From Balneolia bacterium (GTDB taxonomy: Bacteria > Bacteroidota > Rhodothermia > Balneolales > Cyclonatronaceae): 15,360 nucleotides of DNA. The notes beneath the pieces were generated by a model, which was not told where the DNA came from, searched no databases, and saw only the letters and a program-made list of their open reading frames with translations. Made by a program: the position numbers and the translations under genes. Below, one piece after another: positions 15,347 to 15,360 of this stretch; position 1 is the stretch's first letter, and each line of letters starts with the position of its first letter. The stretch is from NCBI GenBank assembly GCA_003566395.1, contig PXDL01000320.1, forward strand, positions 1-15,360, in the 5' to 3' direction.

Positions 15347-15360
15347 ACATCCTTATCACC

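Noticed and set aside
1..15360. tRNA, rRNA, CRISPR array, integrase or transposase
   Set aside because: No cloverleaf, conserved rRNA stretch, regularly spaced repeats or recombinase motif was seen on either strand by reading.

Overview
The window looks like a chromosomal segment of a Gram-negative bacterium of the Bacteroidota/Balneolota/Rhodothermota kind. Reasons (inference): few Shine-Dalgarno sequences in front of the starts, two upstream matches to the Bacteroidota-type -7 element TAnnTTTG, proteins with Sec signal peptides ending in A-QQ, and a gene set (60-residue PspC-domain protein, bacterial PH-domain protein, LolA-like protein, AsmA-like protein, UPF0316 protein) that is common there. 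No rRNA, tRNA, CRISPR array, transposase or phage gene was seen.

Layout, left to right. Positions 51-2456: a membrane PH-like protein (+), a small cupin (+), then on the minus strand a receiver-only response regulator whose stop overlaps the start of a PLP-dependent threonine/serine dehydratase by ATGA. Positions 2632-4957: an AI-2E-family membrane protein (-), a 296-base divergent gap with a terminator-like hairpin on the minus strand, an unknown secreted protein (+) and a PspC-domain protein (-). Positions 4958-8656: a CvfB-type S1-domain protein (-), a LolA-like periplasmic protein (-), a divergent region with an 11-base inverted repeat, a CaCA cation antiporter (+) and a convergent UPF0316 protein (-).

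Positions 8740-10560 are an AT-rich island (one sampled 60-base line has 20 G/C, against 33 in a sampled line of the neighbouring gene). It holds a two-gene type II restriction-modification system: a beta-order DNA methyltransferase with SPPY, followed without any gap by a BglII/BstYI-family endonuclease whose predicted target is RGATCY. This is the clearest accessory element of the window. It is a variant of a known system, not a new one.

Positions 10728-15205: a large AsmA-like membrane-anchored protein (+), converging on a minus-strand pair that encodes a YfcC-family carrier and then a sodium:solute symporter, 32 bases apart and probably co-transcribed. The last 155 bases are the truncated upstream region of that pair. 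I found no convincing undescribed system. The items most worth a second look are the restriction-modification island with its possible flanking repeats, the coupled regulator-dehydratase pair, the hairpin ahead of the AI-2E gene and the inverted repeat ahead of the antiporter.
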